A stretch of 64,000 nt of DNA from Thermoanaerobacteraceae bacterium (GTDB taxonomy: Bacteria; Bacillota; JADQBR01). The first letter of the stretch is position 1. The number at the start of each line of letters is the position of its first letter. The stretch lies in the NCBI GenBank assembly GCA_017656305.1, contig JACDOG010000004.1:62001-126000 (forward strand), given 5' to 3'. A model generated the notes under the pieces. It was not told the origin of the DNA, did no database searches, and was given only the letters and a program-made list of their open reading frames with translations. The translations under genes were made by a program, and so were the position numbers. This document shows positions 25,151 through 35,273 of the stretch, piece by piece.

Positions 25151-25576
25151 TTACTCCTGTATGGCAAATTTAATCTCCGCCTCAGCCACCAGCTGGTCGC
25201 CGACAAATGCCTTTCCCCTGCCTTTGCCAAACTGCCGCCGCAGCGACTCGATTTCTACCTCCATACGCAACTGATCGCCAGGTACTACCTGCTTGCGAAA
25301 CTTGGCCCTGTCAATTCCCGTGAAAAAGACCAACTTTCCCTTATGTTTCGGCATACTCAGGATGCCCACGGCCCCAACCTGCGCCATGGCTTCTACAATC
25401 AGCACTCCCGGCATCACGGAATAACCGGGAAAATGGCCCTGAAAAAACGGCTCATTGATGGTGACATTCTTGAGACCTACTACCCGCTTGCCTTCTTCCA
25501 GCTCGACAATTTTATCCACCAGCAAAAAGGGATATCTATGCGGAAGAATTTCTTTTATCTGCTCGATATCCAGCAC
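25151..25576 (-). CDS. fabZ: 3-hydroxyacyl-ACP dehydratase FabZ
   Basis: The 141-residue enzyme of the fatty-acid elongation cycle dehydrates 3-hydroxyacyl-ACP to trans-2-enoyl-ACP. The start [16 protein letters not shown] and the catalytic histidine and glutamate ([20 protein letters not shown]) are intact. It sits between the TagO-like gene and murJ in an envelope cluster with no other fatty-acid genes near; that placement is common in Firmicutes. Confidence 0.96.
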   Translation of the reverse strand: MLDIEQIKEILPHRYPFLLVDKIVELEEGKRVVGLKNVTINEPFFQGHFPGYSVMPGVLIVEAMAQVGAVGILSMPKHKGKLVFFTGIDRAKFRKQVVPGDQLRMEVEIESLRRQFGKGRGKAFVGDQLVAEAEIKFAIQE

Positions 25577-25647
25577 GGTACAACCTCCTCATAAAAAAAT
25601 AAGACTGCAAACATTAAGGAATTCGACAGCATTAACTGCAATTCCTC

Positions 25648-27228
25648 CTAACCTTGTTTTTCTTTACATTTATTTCCTGATGACAACCGGCTGAAAAACA
25701 AATTCCGAATTTCGGCAGCTTCCTCCAAGCGGAACAAAAATACTGCCGCAACATACACCCCGGCCCCGGCAGCCACGGCCAGCACCACATTGGCCAGATA
25801 CACCAGCGTATTACCAGCGGGCAAATATCGTAACCCCAGGAGATATGCTCCCCAAGCCGCCAGCCCGGTACCGGCAGCAGCCGCAAGTATTTTCACCAGC
25901 GTCCGGAATAACGAAACCACGGCAAATTCGGGTTCACGGCGCGCCAGAATGTAAACCATCAGCGAAGCATTGGTCAGGGCAGCCAGGGTATCCGCCAGGG
26001 CCAGCCCGGCAGCCTGCAGGGGGTACAGCAGCACAAAACTGAATACTATATTGACCACAACGGACAGCATTCCGGTTATCACCGGGCTCCTGGCATCATC
26101 CAGAGCATAATACGCTCTTGTGATTACCAGGTTAATGCCAAAAGCAGGCAGCCCAGCTGCAAAAAAGAGCAGGGAATCCGCCGTCAGCATGGTATCCCGG
26201 GCGGCAAAAGCCCCGCGCTCAAAAAGCAGCTTGACTACGGGAACTTTCAGCACAGCCATCCCCACCGCCGCCGGAACAGTTATTAACAGCACCATGCGGA
26301 TACCCCGCACCAGGGTTTTGGCCAACTCACTTTTTCTACCGGCGGCGGCATACCGGCTCAGAGAGGGGAAAATGGCCGTCGCCACGGCAGCCACAAAAAT
26401 CCCCAAAGGCAGTGTCATGATTCTGTACGCGTAATTTAGCGCAGATATACTGCCGGACTGCAGGTTGGAAGCAAACACCCTGTTTAATGCCAGGTAAATC
26501 TGGTTTACCGACATGCCCAGAACCACAACCCACACACTGCCCGCAAACCGGCGTACTGCCGGGTGGTGAAGATTGAATAACCACTGGTAGCGAAAATTCA
26601 GCCCGCGTAAAGCCGGCAGCTGCACCAGCAAAAAGAAGCCAAACCCAACCAGCGTCCCCCAGGCCAAAGCGTCAATACCGTAAAGATGACCAAAAACGAT
26701 GACTGCAGTGATAATCAAAATATTTGCCGCACCGGGAGCAAATGCGGGCAGAGCAAATATTTTAAAAGCGTTGAGAATACCGGTCACGAGCATCCCGAGG
26801 CCCATGAAAACAATGGAAGGAAACATGATACGGGTGAGGTGAACCGTCAACCCGGCCAATTCACGCCCAAACCCGGGAGCGGTAAGCTTCACCAGCACCG
26901 GTGCACCCCAGTAGCCCAGCAGCGTGATTGCCAGCAGCGTCACTGCCGTGAGATTGAAAATCCCGCTGGCAATTTTCCAGCCTTCCTCACGCTTCTCTTC
27001 TAATATGTACGGTGTAAAAATTGGCACCATTACGGAAACAAAAGCCACCCCAAAGATTGCCTGCAGGAAAAAGGGAATGGTATAAGCTACCCAGTAAGCA
27101 TCTGCGGCTGCCGATGCCCCGTACTGACCGGCAATTGCCGCATCCCGTGCAAATCCCAGTAGCCTGCTAATTAAGTTCATTACCAAAACCACTCCCGCAG
27201 CCCGGGCAATGGTCTTCTCTTCAGCCAC
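25648..27228 (-). CDS. murJ: Lipid II flippase MurJ (MviN family)
   Basis: The 526-residue protein has about 14 transmembrane helices and belongs to the MOP-exporter superfamily. It begins with the conserved GVVLVMNLISRLLGFARDAA segment (residues 12-31), with ADAYWVAYTIPFFLQAIFG and NQIYLALNRVFAS further on. MurJ-type proteins move lipid-linked cell-wall precursors across the membrane. Because it lies beside csaB and the TagO-like gene, this copy might instead serve the wall polymer; a second housekeeping copy elsewhere cannot be excluded. Confidence 0.88.
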   Translation of the reverse strand: MAEEKTIARAAGVVLVMNLISRLLGFARDAAIAGQYGASAAADAYWVAYTIPFFLQAIFGVAFVSVMVPIFTPYILEEKREEGWKIASGIFNLTAVTLLAITLLGYWGAPVLVKLTAPGFGRELAGLTVHLTRIMFPSIVFMGLGMLVTGILNAFKIFALPAFAPGAANILIITAVIVFGHLYGIDALAWGTLVGFGFFLLVQLPALRGLNFRYQWLFNLHHPAVRRFAGSVWVVVLGMSVNQIYLALNRVFASNLQSGSISALNYAYRIMTLPLGIFVAAVATAIFPSLSRYAAAGRKSELAKTLVRGIRMVLLITVPAAVGMAVLKVPVVKLLFERGAFAARDTMLTADSLLFFAAGLPAFGINLVITRAYYALDDARSPVITGMLSVVVNIVFSFVLLYPLQAAGLALADTLAALTNASLMVYILARREPEFAVVSLFRTLVKILAAAAGTGLAAWGAYLLGLRYLPAGNTLVYLANVVLAVAAGAGVYVAAVFLFRLEEAAEIRNLFFSRLSSGNKCKEKQG

Positions 27229-27316
27229 AGCGTTCCTCCCTTATTGAAGAAGTTGAATGTAAGTTTGCCTTAGAAATTTTGACGTGTTTATTAAATAAGG
27301 TTCCCTCTGTTCTTTT

Positions 27317-28396
27317 TTAAACTAATCTGCTTAGCAGGTGATAGTTCTCCAAAGCCCGTTTTTTCAAGCCTGTTAAGTTCTTTTCCAACCTTTCGCGGTA
27401 ACTGTAAGGCGCGTTAAGCACTTCGCCCACCGGAGCCACCACCGCTCCTGCGGTCAGTCTACCCACATGTCCGGCACAGGGCTGTTCCACCTGGTTGAGA
27501 AAACTGTCCACTTTCGGGTCGTAAGAAATACCCACCATGGGTGTCCCGGCAGCAGCAGCAAAAATCAAACTGTGCAGCCGCATGCCGATTACCAGCTGTG
27601 CCTGGGCAAACAGCCCGAAAATTTCCCCAAAGCTTAACCGCCTGTCCAAAACGACGGCACCTTCCCCCAGCGAGGCAGCCAGTTCCCGGCACAGTTCTAG
27701 GTCCCCGGGATGGTGAAACGGCAGCAGGCAGAGCCGGTATTTTTCCCTTTTCAAATAAAGTAACGCTGTTATCAGGGATTCAACAAAAGCATTATCTCCC
27801 CACGGTCTGGGACACACCACAATTACCCTGTCGCCCTGCAGCCCAAAGCTCTCTATCAGCCGGGCAGCCTGGCCTGTATAAATTCCCGATACGTCCAGCG
27901 CCAGCACCGGGTCAGCGGTGACAAAAATGTCCCGGGTCACGCCTATGGAGCGGAGCAGTTTATAAGACTCCCTGTCCCGGACACTGATAACCTCTGTTTT
28001 ATTAAGAACCTTTGCCACATGGAAGCGGCTGACCTTTCTAGTCAGGGGACCGATTCCCTGGGCAAAAACCATCACTTTCCTGCGAAACCTCTGGGCTAAC
28101 CATATCAGACCCAGATAGTACAGCAGGTTTTTGCTGCCGGTCACATCCTGCAGCAGGCTGCCGCCACCGCTGACAAAAATATCACAGTTTTTAATTGCCG
28201 GGACTACCTGAGATATACTCCAGCGGTTTACAGCCCGCACCTGCAGTTCCCCGGCAGTCTGCTGCGGGGAATTGGACAAAACCGTAATGTCGGCATCATG
28301 CACCTGCTTCCGGATTCCCTGCACCATGCTAGCCAGAATTGCTTCATCGCCCAGATTGCCAAAACCAAAGTACCCCGACAGAACAATTTTAGTCAC
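27317..28396 (-). CDS. csaB: Polysaccharide pyruvyl transferase CsaB
   Basis: The 359-residue protein adds pyruvate ketal groups to the secondary cell-wall polymer, the modification that SLH domains bind. Family features are the N-terminal GYFGFGNLGDEAILASMVQ, FVSGGGSLLQD and the C-terminal VIGMRLHSLIFAAAAGTPMVG. The GTG start lies within the end of the DUF5693 gene, an 8-base overlap. Its presence agrees with the four SLH proteins encoded in the window (31921, 35274, 38302 and 50328). Confidence 0.95.
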   Translation of the reverse strand: MTKIVLSGYFGFGNLGDEAILASMVQGIRKQVHDADITVLSNSPQQTAGELQVRAVNRWSISQVVPAIKNCDIFVSGGGSLLQDVTGSKNLLYYLGLIWLAQRFRRKVMVFAQGIGPLTRKVSRFHVAKVLNKTEVISVRDRESYKLLRSIGVTRDIFVTADPVLALDVSGIYTGQAARLIESFGLQGDRVIVVCPRPWGDNAFVESLITALLYLKREKYRLCLLPFHHPGDLELCRELAASLGEGAVVLDRRLSFGEIFGLFAQAQLVIGMRLHSLIFAAAAGTPMVGISYDPKVDSFLNQVEQPCAGHVGRLTAGAVVAPVGEVLNAPYSYRERLEKNLTGLKKRALENYHLLSRLV

Positions 28397-30296
28397 GGAG
28401 ATATTTCGCCTCCCACCAGTACCATGCCTTTACCAGCAAAATGAGCACGATACCGCCGAAAACACCCAGCCACAAACCGTTAAAGGTCCGCAGCACGGAA
28501 ACAGCCAAAGGCGTCCAGGTATGGGCAAAGGTATTGACCAGGGAAACCTGTCCAATGGTGGCCAGCACCAGAACAGGCAGCAAGTAATCCCGGTAACCCA
28601 GGTAAAAGACCAGCATTAAAAGGGGATGCCCGATTAAAAACTCCTTGGTTCGCGGGCGCACCACCAACAAATCATTTAAGAAACGGCGCACCTCCAGTTC
28701 CAACGACGAAACGAAAATTCCCTCATTGCCGGAACGCATAACGTAGATTATTCCTATTAAGCCTAAAATGCCCACCAGCAAAGCATACTTGACCGTAATA
28801 TTCCGGTTGAGCACTGCACGCACTCTGAGCAGCCATTTTTCCGGAGGGTATTTTAGAAAGGCATAAATAACGAAAATTAAGAAAGGCGGTCCCAAAAACG
28901 CTGCTTTGACACCCATAAACTGGTCCAGCCTCAGCATAAAGCTTTTTTCAGCCAGGAGACCTACCATCAGCACGGCACCAATCATTGATACCAGAACCGT
29001 CAACACCAGGACACCGAGGCTGGCTAGAATGTGCCGCGGTTTCTCCCTGACAAAGCCGGCCACCGCCAGGGTAGGAAACACAATGGTCCCACCAAGAGCA
29101 AACAGCTTGCGTCCCAGGGAAATATATCCCGAAGCCAACATGGCAGCCCACAACACCGCAAAGAACACACCGGCAGCCACCCCCCAGCGCCGGTAGCCTG
29201 TTATATCCAGCAGCAGCATGCCGCCGGCAATACACCCCAGGCCAATTATAAACAACATTACCCGCGACGTTTTAAATGGCGGGAAAGTCTCCGGTTCACC
29301 CAGGTTAAACCCCTTGGCTTTCAGTTCGGATATCAGCATCGACAGGTACTGCTGATTGTCTTTCAGCCAGCTAGAGGAATCCGGATTGAAGAAAAAGCGA
29401 ACAAACAAAATACGGTTGTTTCTATCGGTGGCCGCCAGCACAAACCTGTCCACGGCCTTACTGACAGTCATGTGTGCCATTTCCCGCGTCCCAATAGCAT
29501 GCAGGCGCACTACCCGCTTGTCCAAAGCCGCAGCCAGCCGGGAAAAACCCTGCTGCGGAAAAAATTCAATGCTGGCCAGTTTGGCCCCTAGCAGCCTGAT
29601 TTCCCCGGCAACCACCTCTGTAAAGGGTAGCAGTTTTTCATCATTGAACAATACCACATTGATATTTTCATAGGGCCTTAACAAGGAAAAAAACTGCGTA
29701 ATTCCTTCCGGAGTGGCATAAGACCAGCTTCTCACCTGGACCATGGTCTTTAAGCCCATATTCGCCACCAAATCCAGACCTTTCACGGGAAACCCGAGAC
29801 CGATTTCCTTCAACTGTCCCTGGGTAAGCGGTGTCCCAACCAGGTAAATTCCGGCCTCCGGTTGGGTGCTGGCTTCCACTCCTAAAACTTTTGCTTCCAG
29901 GTTGACCCTGATGCGTTCAAATTCCCTCTTGTCCCTGGTTAAAATATAGGTATAATCCGGCTTAATCTTCCCCCAATGAGCGGAAAAGGTGGGATTGGCC
30001 AGCAGTTCCGCTCCCGTTTTCACCCAGAGGTCTTTAACACCCTGACTGGTAAGGGTCTGCTCCTTAAACAGCACGCCGGTAATTCCCTGCCCGTCAAGAT
30101 TCCTGAGCCGGGATAAAACCTCCCTCTCGGTCAAGTTTTCCCTGGCAGCCAGTTTCACTACCTGGTCATAGTCTACCACCACGGCAAGATCCTTATTGAT
30201 GCTCTCCCGGTAATGCCGCTGCCAACCTGTCCACAGGGCCAGTATTACTGCTACGGCAATAATGGTGTACAACATGTACCGGTACCAACTTTTCAT
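28389..30296 (-). CDS. DUF5693 family membrane protein
   Basis: The protein of 635 residues has an N-terminal anchor, an extracytoplasmic region of about 320 residues (YDQVVKLAARENLTEREVL, VKGLDLVANMGLKTMVQVR) and about eight C-terminal transmembrane helices. The ATG at 30296 (MKSWYRYML) has GGGGG upstream. DUF5693 is found beside csaB in many clostridia, and here it overlaps csaB; the partnership suggests a role in making or exporting the pyruvylated polymer, but no biochemical function is known. Confidence 0.82.
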   Translation of the reverse strand: MKSWYRYMLYTIIAVAVILALWTGWQRHYRESINKDLAVVVDYDQVVKLAARENLTEREVLSRLRNLDGQGITGVLFKEQTLTSQGVKDLWVKTGAELLANPTFSAHWGKIKPDYTYILTRDKREFERIRVNLEAKVLGVEASTQPEAGIYLVGTPLTQGQLKEIGLGFPVKGLDLVANMGLKTMVQVRSWSYATPEGITQFFSLLRPYENINVVLFNDEKLLPFTEVVAGEIRLLGAKLASIEFFPQQGFSRLAAALDKRVVRLHAIGTREMAHMTVSKAVDRFVLAATDRNNRILFVRFFFNPDSSSWLKDNQQYLSMLISELKAKGFNLGEPETFPPFKTSRVMLFIIGLGCIAGGMLLLDITGYRRWGVAAGVFFAVLWAAMLASGYISLGRKLFALGGTIVFPTLAVAGFVREKPRHILASLGVLVLTVLVSMIGAVLMVGLLAEKSFMLRLDQFMGVKAAFLGPPFLIFVIYAFLKYPPEKWLLRVRAVLNRNITVKYALLVGILGLIGIIYVMRSGNEGIFVSSLELEVRRFLNDLLVVRPRTKEFLIGHPLLMLVFYLGYRDYLLPVLVLATIGQVSLVNTFAHTWTPLAVSVLRTFNGLWLGVFGGIVLILLVKAWYWWEAKYLRD

Positions 30297-30380
30297 GGCA
30301 TTAACCCCCAAGATAAATGACTTTAACCCTATTCTATCAGTGCAGGCACACCCTCACAAGTAGTTTAACCATCTATAAAG

Positions 30381-30402
30381 CAAAAGACACCAAGAAGGTG
30401 CC
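30381..30402 (-). terminator. Terminator after the M1 peptidase
   Basis: GGCACC...GGTGTC forms a 6-bp stem with one wobble pair, followed by TTTTGCTTT on the minus strand. Confidence 0.55.
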
Positions 30403-31778
30403 TACTGCTCAACCAGCCGGTTTATCTCCTGCTGCATCTGTACGGTGGTAATCTCGGCAAACCGGTATTTCTCATAAATATTTCGCAAGAACTCAAACAT
30501 TCGTTCCTTGCCCACCTGCTGTTCCAAAGCCGTCCAAAACATGGTCCCGCCGTAATAAACATGGGTCAGGTATTCTTCTCTGCTGGCAAATTCAACTACA
30601 GGACTGAGAAAATCTATTTCCCCGGCACGGGCAGTCTCGTGCAGGCTGCTGCCGAAATTAAACTGGCGCTTAAGCACATCTTCAATGAAAATCTTACTGG
30701 CATACGTCGCCAGGGACTCATCCAGCCAGGGTTCCCGCACCTGATCGTTGCCAACAACGGCATACCACCACTGGTGTGCCACCTCGTGGGCCAGCACCCG
30801 CTGCAGTATATCTTCATTTTCTTTTACCCGGTGAGCCAGCATCAACAGTCCCGGGTATTCCACCCCCTGAAAAGGGCTCAAATAAGTTTCCGCCACAGTC
30901 AGTTTGGGGTAGGGATACTGGCCAAATTTCGCCTCATAAAATATCAAACACCTTTTAATGGTGGCCAGTGCCGTGTCCACCTGCCGGTCATTGATAAAAG
31001 CGTATTCTACCTCCGTGTTGCCCACCCTGGTACGTTTGACCTGCAGCTTCTTACCCATAACTACGGCAAAATTGCGCAGGGAATCGCCTTTAAAAAGCAA
31101 CGTCTTTCTGCCGGTTACCGACGACCGCTCATTTTCCAGCACCCCGCTGGTTACCACGGTATATTCTTCGGGCACCGTAATTTCCACCTGGTAATCGGCC
31201 ACCGGCGCAATACCCGGGTCACCCACAGGAGGGTATGCCGTTATCTGCCGTCCTTCATTGACCAGCACGGGATACCAGTCACCCAGGGCGATGATTCCAC
31301 CGTAGCTGCCAAACCGGTAATTTAATTTCGGCATTTTCAGGAGAAAGTTTATAGTTACGACCCGGCTTTCCCCAGGCTGAATCGGTTTTTCCAGAGGTAC
31401 GCTCATCAGTACGCCGTCAAAATAAGGTGTCCCTTTTTTCTCATCAACTTTCAGGTCATTTACGATAATGTTCCCCGCAGACCAGCCGGAAGGATAGTCT
31501 TCGGGATTTACCGGTCCGGTATCCGGGTCGGCAAAGGCTTTGGGAAAGACCTGAAATCTCAGCACCTTCAGAGGTTTTTTGCCCTTGTTAACCACAAATA
31601 CCTGCTCCTGCACCTTAAATTCTCTCGCAGACACCATTTCCACTTCCAGGCGGTAGGAGGTGTCCTCGGCGGAAAAATCCACCCAGTGAGGTTCGGGCGA
31701 ATTTAAAGGATAGGCATAATAAAGAGCAAAAAGCACTATGATTACCAGGATGGCAAATACTTTCCGTACCATAGCCAA
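30402..31778 (-). CDS. M1 family metallopeptidase, secreted
   Basis: The 458-residue protein has an N-terminal hydrophobic signal or anchor (residues 5-24), a beta-rich N-terminal domain and a gluzincin catalytic domain with HEVAHQWW (about residue 330) plus the third zinc ligand in LDESLATYAS 20 residues on. This is the M1 aminopeptidase core without the large C-terminal helical domain of PepN. It sits between the SLH subtilase and the csaB unit, so it may process envelope proteins or peptides. Confidence 0.88.
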   Translation of the reverse strand: MAMVRKVFAILVIIVLFALYYAYPLNSPEPHWVDFSAEDTSYRLEVEMVSAREFKVQEQVFVVNKGKKPLKVLRFQVFPKAFADPDTGPVNPEDYPSGWSAGNIIVNDLKVDEKKGTPYFDGVLMSVPLEKPIQPGESRVVTINFLLKMPKLNYRFGSYGGIIALGDWYPVLVNEGRQITAYPPVGDPGIAPVADYQVEITVPEEYTVVTSGVLENERSSVTGRKTLLFKGDSLRNFAVVMGKKLQVKRTRVGNTEVEYAFINDRQVDTALATIKRCLIFYEAKFGQYPYPKLTVAETYLSPFQGVEYPGLLMLAHRVKENEDILQRVLAHEVAHQWWYAVVGNDQVREPWLDESLATYASKIFIEDVLKRQFNFGSSLHETARAGEIDFLSPVVEFASREEYLTHVYYGGTMFWTALEQQVGKERMFEFLRNIYEKYRFAEITTVQMQQEINRLVEQ

Positions 31779-31895
31779 AACGACAAACCCCTTTACCTTG
31801 AAATGTTAACGCAAACTGCGCTCAATGCCCGGCAGCCGTTAATATTATCTTGGTAGTTAGCCCGCTGTAATTATACGTTAAACCACGACTTATAA

Positions 31896-31914
31896 AGCCG
31901 GGCCCCGGGCATTT
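31896..31914 (-). terminator. G+C-rich hairpin after the SLH subtilase
   Basis: On the minus strand GCCCGGGGCCCGGC folds back on itself just past the stop codon and is followed by TTTATAAG, a weak terminator at best. Confidence 0.4.
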
Positions 31915-31920
31915 GTTTTG

Positions 31921-34900
31921 CTAAATCTTCACGTCAATCTTACCGGCGTTTGCAGGAATAACAAGTTCTCCGCCGCGCACTTCGCAAAGCCTGCCATTAA
32001 CTTCCAGCACTCCGTTATAAGGACTCTTGGTGTTAAAATCCAGCACGGTTAAATGCAGCAGCCCCGTATACTCCTTACCGCTGATTCCCGGCACCGCTCC
32101 AATTACCAGCTGTGATTGCAATTCCGTCACTGTTTCCTGTTTTCCTTCCTCCACGGATACCTGCAGCTCATAGCTGGAGAAATCCTGCCCGTAGAAACTC
32201 AGGGTTGCCGAGCTATAAACCACTATTTCCCAGACCCCCGGTATAGGCCGTTTTCTCTCCGCGGAAACCAGTTCCCTACTCTGGTTACCTTCAGGAGTAT
32301 TACCGGCATAATCGGTCATGGCCACTTCCTCGCCATTGGGCCTTATCAGGTGCACCCGCGCTCTGCCCTGGTATTTTCCATCAACCGGGCAGACACGCAG
32401 CTGTACATGCAATTTTTCCGTACCCTCGGGAACTCGTACAAAATAACGCTTGTACCGGGCAGCAGCTGCTTCGTCCCTAATGTACAGCGGTTCCGTTTCA
32501 GAAACGGAGTACGGCTTGATAACGGTATTTAATATCCTGATATCATGACCGCTGGTACTCTGATCATCGCCAATTAACAGGGCAGTATAAATCCCTTCCT
32601 GCTCGGGCACCGCATACCGCACAGGCACGTGTCTCACGGTTCCGGGCGCAATGACGGTTTCTGTAAACAGCGGGGACAACCAGCCGGCACTAGCAGTCCA
32701 CTGAATACGGCTTACCTCCTGCCCCCTGTTGTTCACCGCAACACCGATTTTTCCGGGTATGAAATCCCGGGCATAAAGTCCCTTGCCGCTGCCGTATATT
32801 TCGTTAAACACGGCAGCTTCCAGAGGAACTTTACCGTTATAACTCTTCAAATACTCCCAGGCCCGGGGCAGGTAAACCAGCCCGTTGCCCGCTTCAACCA
32901 AATTTAAATGCGGAATTTCTTTCGTACCGTGCGCCACAGCCTCCTTTACCGCCTCCGGCGTGACCTCAAGATTATGACGTGCTGCGGCGTCAAGCAGCAG
33001 TGCCACAGCTCCCGCCACATGCGGCGCAGCCATACTGGTGCCTTCCAGCAGCAGATAATCATTAGCGCTCCACCGGGGAACGGTAGACACGGCACTGCCC
33101 GGCGCCACCACGGTCGGCAGCAGCAGCCCGTCCTTCCGCGGCCCCGTTGAACTAAAATACCACAGGGTGCCCTTATCCACCTGCCACTGGAAATCCGCCT
33201 CCCACATGGCAGGTGAAATGTAAGCACCTACGCTGATTACCTGTTCCGCATTGCCCGGGACGGCCATGGTGCTTAAACCGGGCCCCTTGTTGCCGCTGGC
33301 GACAGTAAAAATCACTCCCCGTTCCGCCGCCAATTGATTGATGGCCCGGGTCAATTTGGAGCGGCCACCGGTTATGTCCTGATAATAGCCCATACTCAAA
33401 TTGATAATACCAGCTCCGTGTTCCACTGCATATACAATAGCTTCCCGCAGTTTGTCCCAGTCAACCTGCCCTAACGAATCCACCGCCTTAATAACCAGTA
33501 ACCTGGCTTCCGGCGCCACTCCCTGAAATTTTCCGTTGGCAGCAGCAATTCCGGCGACATGCGTGCCGTGCCCGTTACCGTCAAAGCCCAACTTGACCTC
33601 TCTGCCGTCCTCCCTAAGGTCACTAATGACAATAGCAAACAATTTGTCTTCCCGCTTTGAAGCAAACCACGTGTACCCGTATCCTTCACGATAAACAAGC
33701 AGCCCCTGTTCTTCCACCAGGTTGCCGTCATCATCGGTATCCACGTAGACCGTATCAAAGACACCCGCTTCCGCTGTATCCGTGGCGAGAATAAGATAGC
33801 TGTCCGCTTTGCTGTTGTTGAAATTAACATCAAACCCAAGCTTTTCTTCAGATATTAGCCCGTAACGGTAACTGCCGCCGGCACTGGGAATGCCTTGGAT
33901 TACATATTCCCGTTCCTTTGCAACCAGAGCATCCCCCCGCCGGACTGAATACTCCAGGAGAACCCGGCCTTCGTCAGTAAAATCCACCCAGTCAACAATT
34001 TTGCTTTCACCCGGAGATATATACTGCAAATCCGGGTGCGAGACGTCCACGCCGGTATCAATAACCGCGATTAACTGTCCCTTACCGGTGGCACCAGTGG
34101 CATAAGTGAATTCAGCCACCCCTATAGTCTCCTTGCTAGCCGCCATGCTTAACACCGGATCTTCATCCAGAACGGTGCCGGCAAAGGTGACTGCGTCGTC
34201 CTTTATCAGCTGCCGCATCTTTTGCTGCACGGTCCGGGCCCAGGACTGTCTTCTGCTGACAGATATCTCCGGCAGCTCAACCCGGTCCCCCAGCTGGCCG
34301 AACACCACGTCACCCTCGTAATTCAAGCCGAGCAGTACGGGTTCTCCGGAAAAATCATCCAGTTGGTTAAAACCAACCCTCGTATCTTCATAAAAAAATT
34401 CCGCCTGTTCATAAACGCTAAAAGCGACTGTTCCCAAATCGCTCTCCACGTAAAGCAGGTTGGTCCCCACACCCCGGAGATAGCCGGCATAATCAAAGGC
34501 CCTTCCGGTATACTTAAGCAGCCGGGCGATAACCGCAACAGCTTCGGCCCGGGTGGTGAATCCCTCGGGTTTCAGCGTGCCGTCAGGATACCCTTTAAGC
34601 AGGCCGGCACCCACCGCCCGGCTGACATATTCCCGGGCCCAACCGGCCACATCATCCTTGTCGGAAAAATCCAAGGATGCTGCAGCAATTTCCACTTCTC
34701 CCACAAACTGCAGCGCCCTTACCAGCAGGGCAGCCAATTCCTGGCGGGTAATATAATCCCCGGGCCTGAACAGCCCGTCACCGTCGCCGGAAATAATGCC
34801 TGTCTCTCTGCCTAAAATAATATCCGCTTTTGCCCAGTGCTCGTAACATACATCCCGAAAAACCGAATCTACCCCCGAAACGTCCCGGCGGTACTCCGAC

Positions 34901-35133
34901 AAACCCACAGCATTCACCAGCATGCGGGCAACTTCCGCCCGGGTAACCAGCTCGTCCGGATGAAACCGGCCATCGGGATAACCGCTAACTATCCCCTGGC
35001 TGCGGCTTAGAGCCACAACTTTTTCACTCCAGTGACCGGCCAAATCCGAAAAAGCGGCCGCCCCGGCAGGACCGGTCATCACAAGCACCAGGTATAGCGC
35101 TAGTATAGATACTAAAAACCTGCGCAACCCCAT
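31921..35133 (-). CDS. S-layer-anchored subtilisin-like serine protease (SLH + S8)
   Basis: The 1070-residue secreted protease has a signal peptide (1-25, ending GAAA), three SLH repeats (about 28-72, 90-137 and 155-200), a linker domain and an S8 catalytic domain. The triad is Asp in AVIDTGVDVSHPDL (about 358), His in GNGHGTHVAGI (about 522) and Ser in LEGTSMAAPHVAG (about 698). The 160-residue stretch between Asp and His is far longer than in subtilisin and includes an acidic DTDDDGN loop. The C-terminal 350 residues are beta-rich, with a PPC-like region near 900-1000. It would sit on the pyruvylated wall polymer. Confidence 0.94.
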   Translation of the reverse strand: MGLRRFLVSILALYLVLVMTGPAGAAAFSDLAGHWSEKVVALSRSQGIVSGYPDGRFHPDELVTRAEVARMLVNAVGLSEYRRDVSGVDSVFRDVCYEHWAKADIILGRETGIISGDGDGLFRPGDYITRQELAALLVRALQFVGEVEIAAASLDFSDKDDVAGWAREYVSRAVGAGLLKGYPDGTLKPEGFTTRAEAVAVIARLLKYTGRAFDYAGYLRGVGTNLLYVESDLGTVAFSVYEQAEFFYEDTRVGFNQLDDFSGEPVLLGLNYEGDVVFGQLGDRVELPEISVSRRQSWARTVQQKMRQLIKDDAVTFAGTVLDEDPVLSMAASKETIGVAEFTYATGATGKGQLIAVIDTGVDVSHPDLQYISPGESKIVDWVDFTDEGRVLLEYSVRRGDALVAKEREYVIQGIPSAGGSYRYGLISEEKLGFDVNFNNSKADSYLILATDTAEAGVFDTVYVDTDDDGNLVEEQGLLVYREGYGYTWFASKREDKLFAIVISDLREDGREVKLGFDGNGHGTHVAGIAAANGKFQGVAPEARLLVIKAVDSLGQVDWDKLREAIVYAVEHGAGIINLSMGYYQDITGGRSKLTRAINQLAAERGVIFTVASGNKGPGLSTMAVPGNAEQVISVGAYISPAMWEADFQWQVDKGTLWYFSSTGPRKDGLLLPTVVAPGSAVSTVPRWSANDYLLLEGTSMAAPHVAGAVALLLDAAARHNLEVTPEAVKEAVAHGTKEIPHLNLVEAGNGLVYLPRAWEYLKSYNGKVPLEAAVFNEIYGSGKGLYARDFIPGKIGVAVNNRGQEVSRIQWTASAGWLSPLFTETVIAPGTVRHVPVRYAVPEQEGIYTALLIGDDQSTSGHDIRILNTVIKPYSVSETEPLYIRDEAAAARYKRYFVRVPEGTEKLHVQLRVCPVDGKYQGRARVHLIRPNGEEVAMTDYAGNTPEGNQSRELVSAERKRPIPGVWEIVVYSSATLSFYGQDFSSYELQVSVEEGKQETVTELQSQLVIGAVPGISGKEYTGLLHLTVLDFNTKSPYNGVLEVNGRLCEVRGGELVIPANAGKIDVKI

Positions 35134-35273
35134 CCGAAAACCCCGTTTCCTGTGGATTGCTTGCCTTTATTTCAATTCGACAAGCATATTCCATTTCCTT
35201 TGACCGCCGTCAATAAAACCGTCAAACTCCACTCTCTCAACAGAAAAAAAGGACGCCCTGCAGCGCCCTTTAA

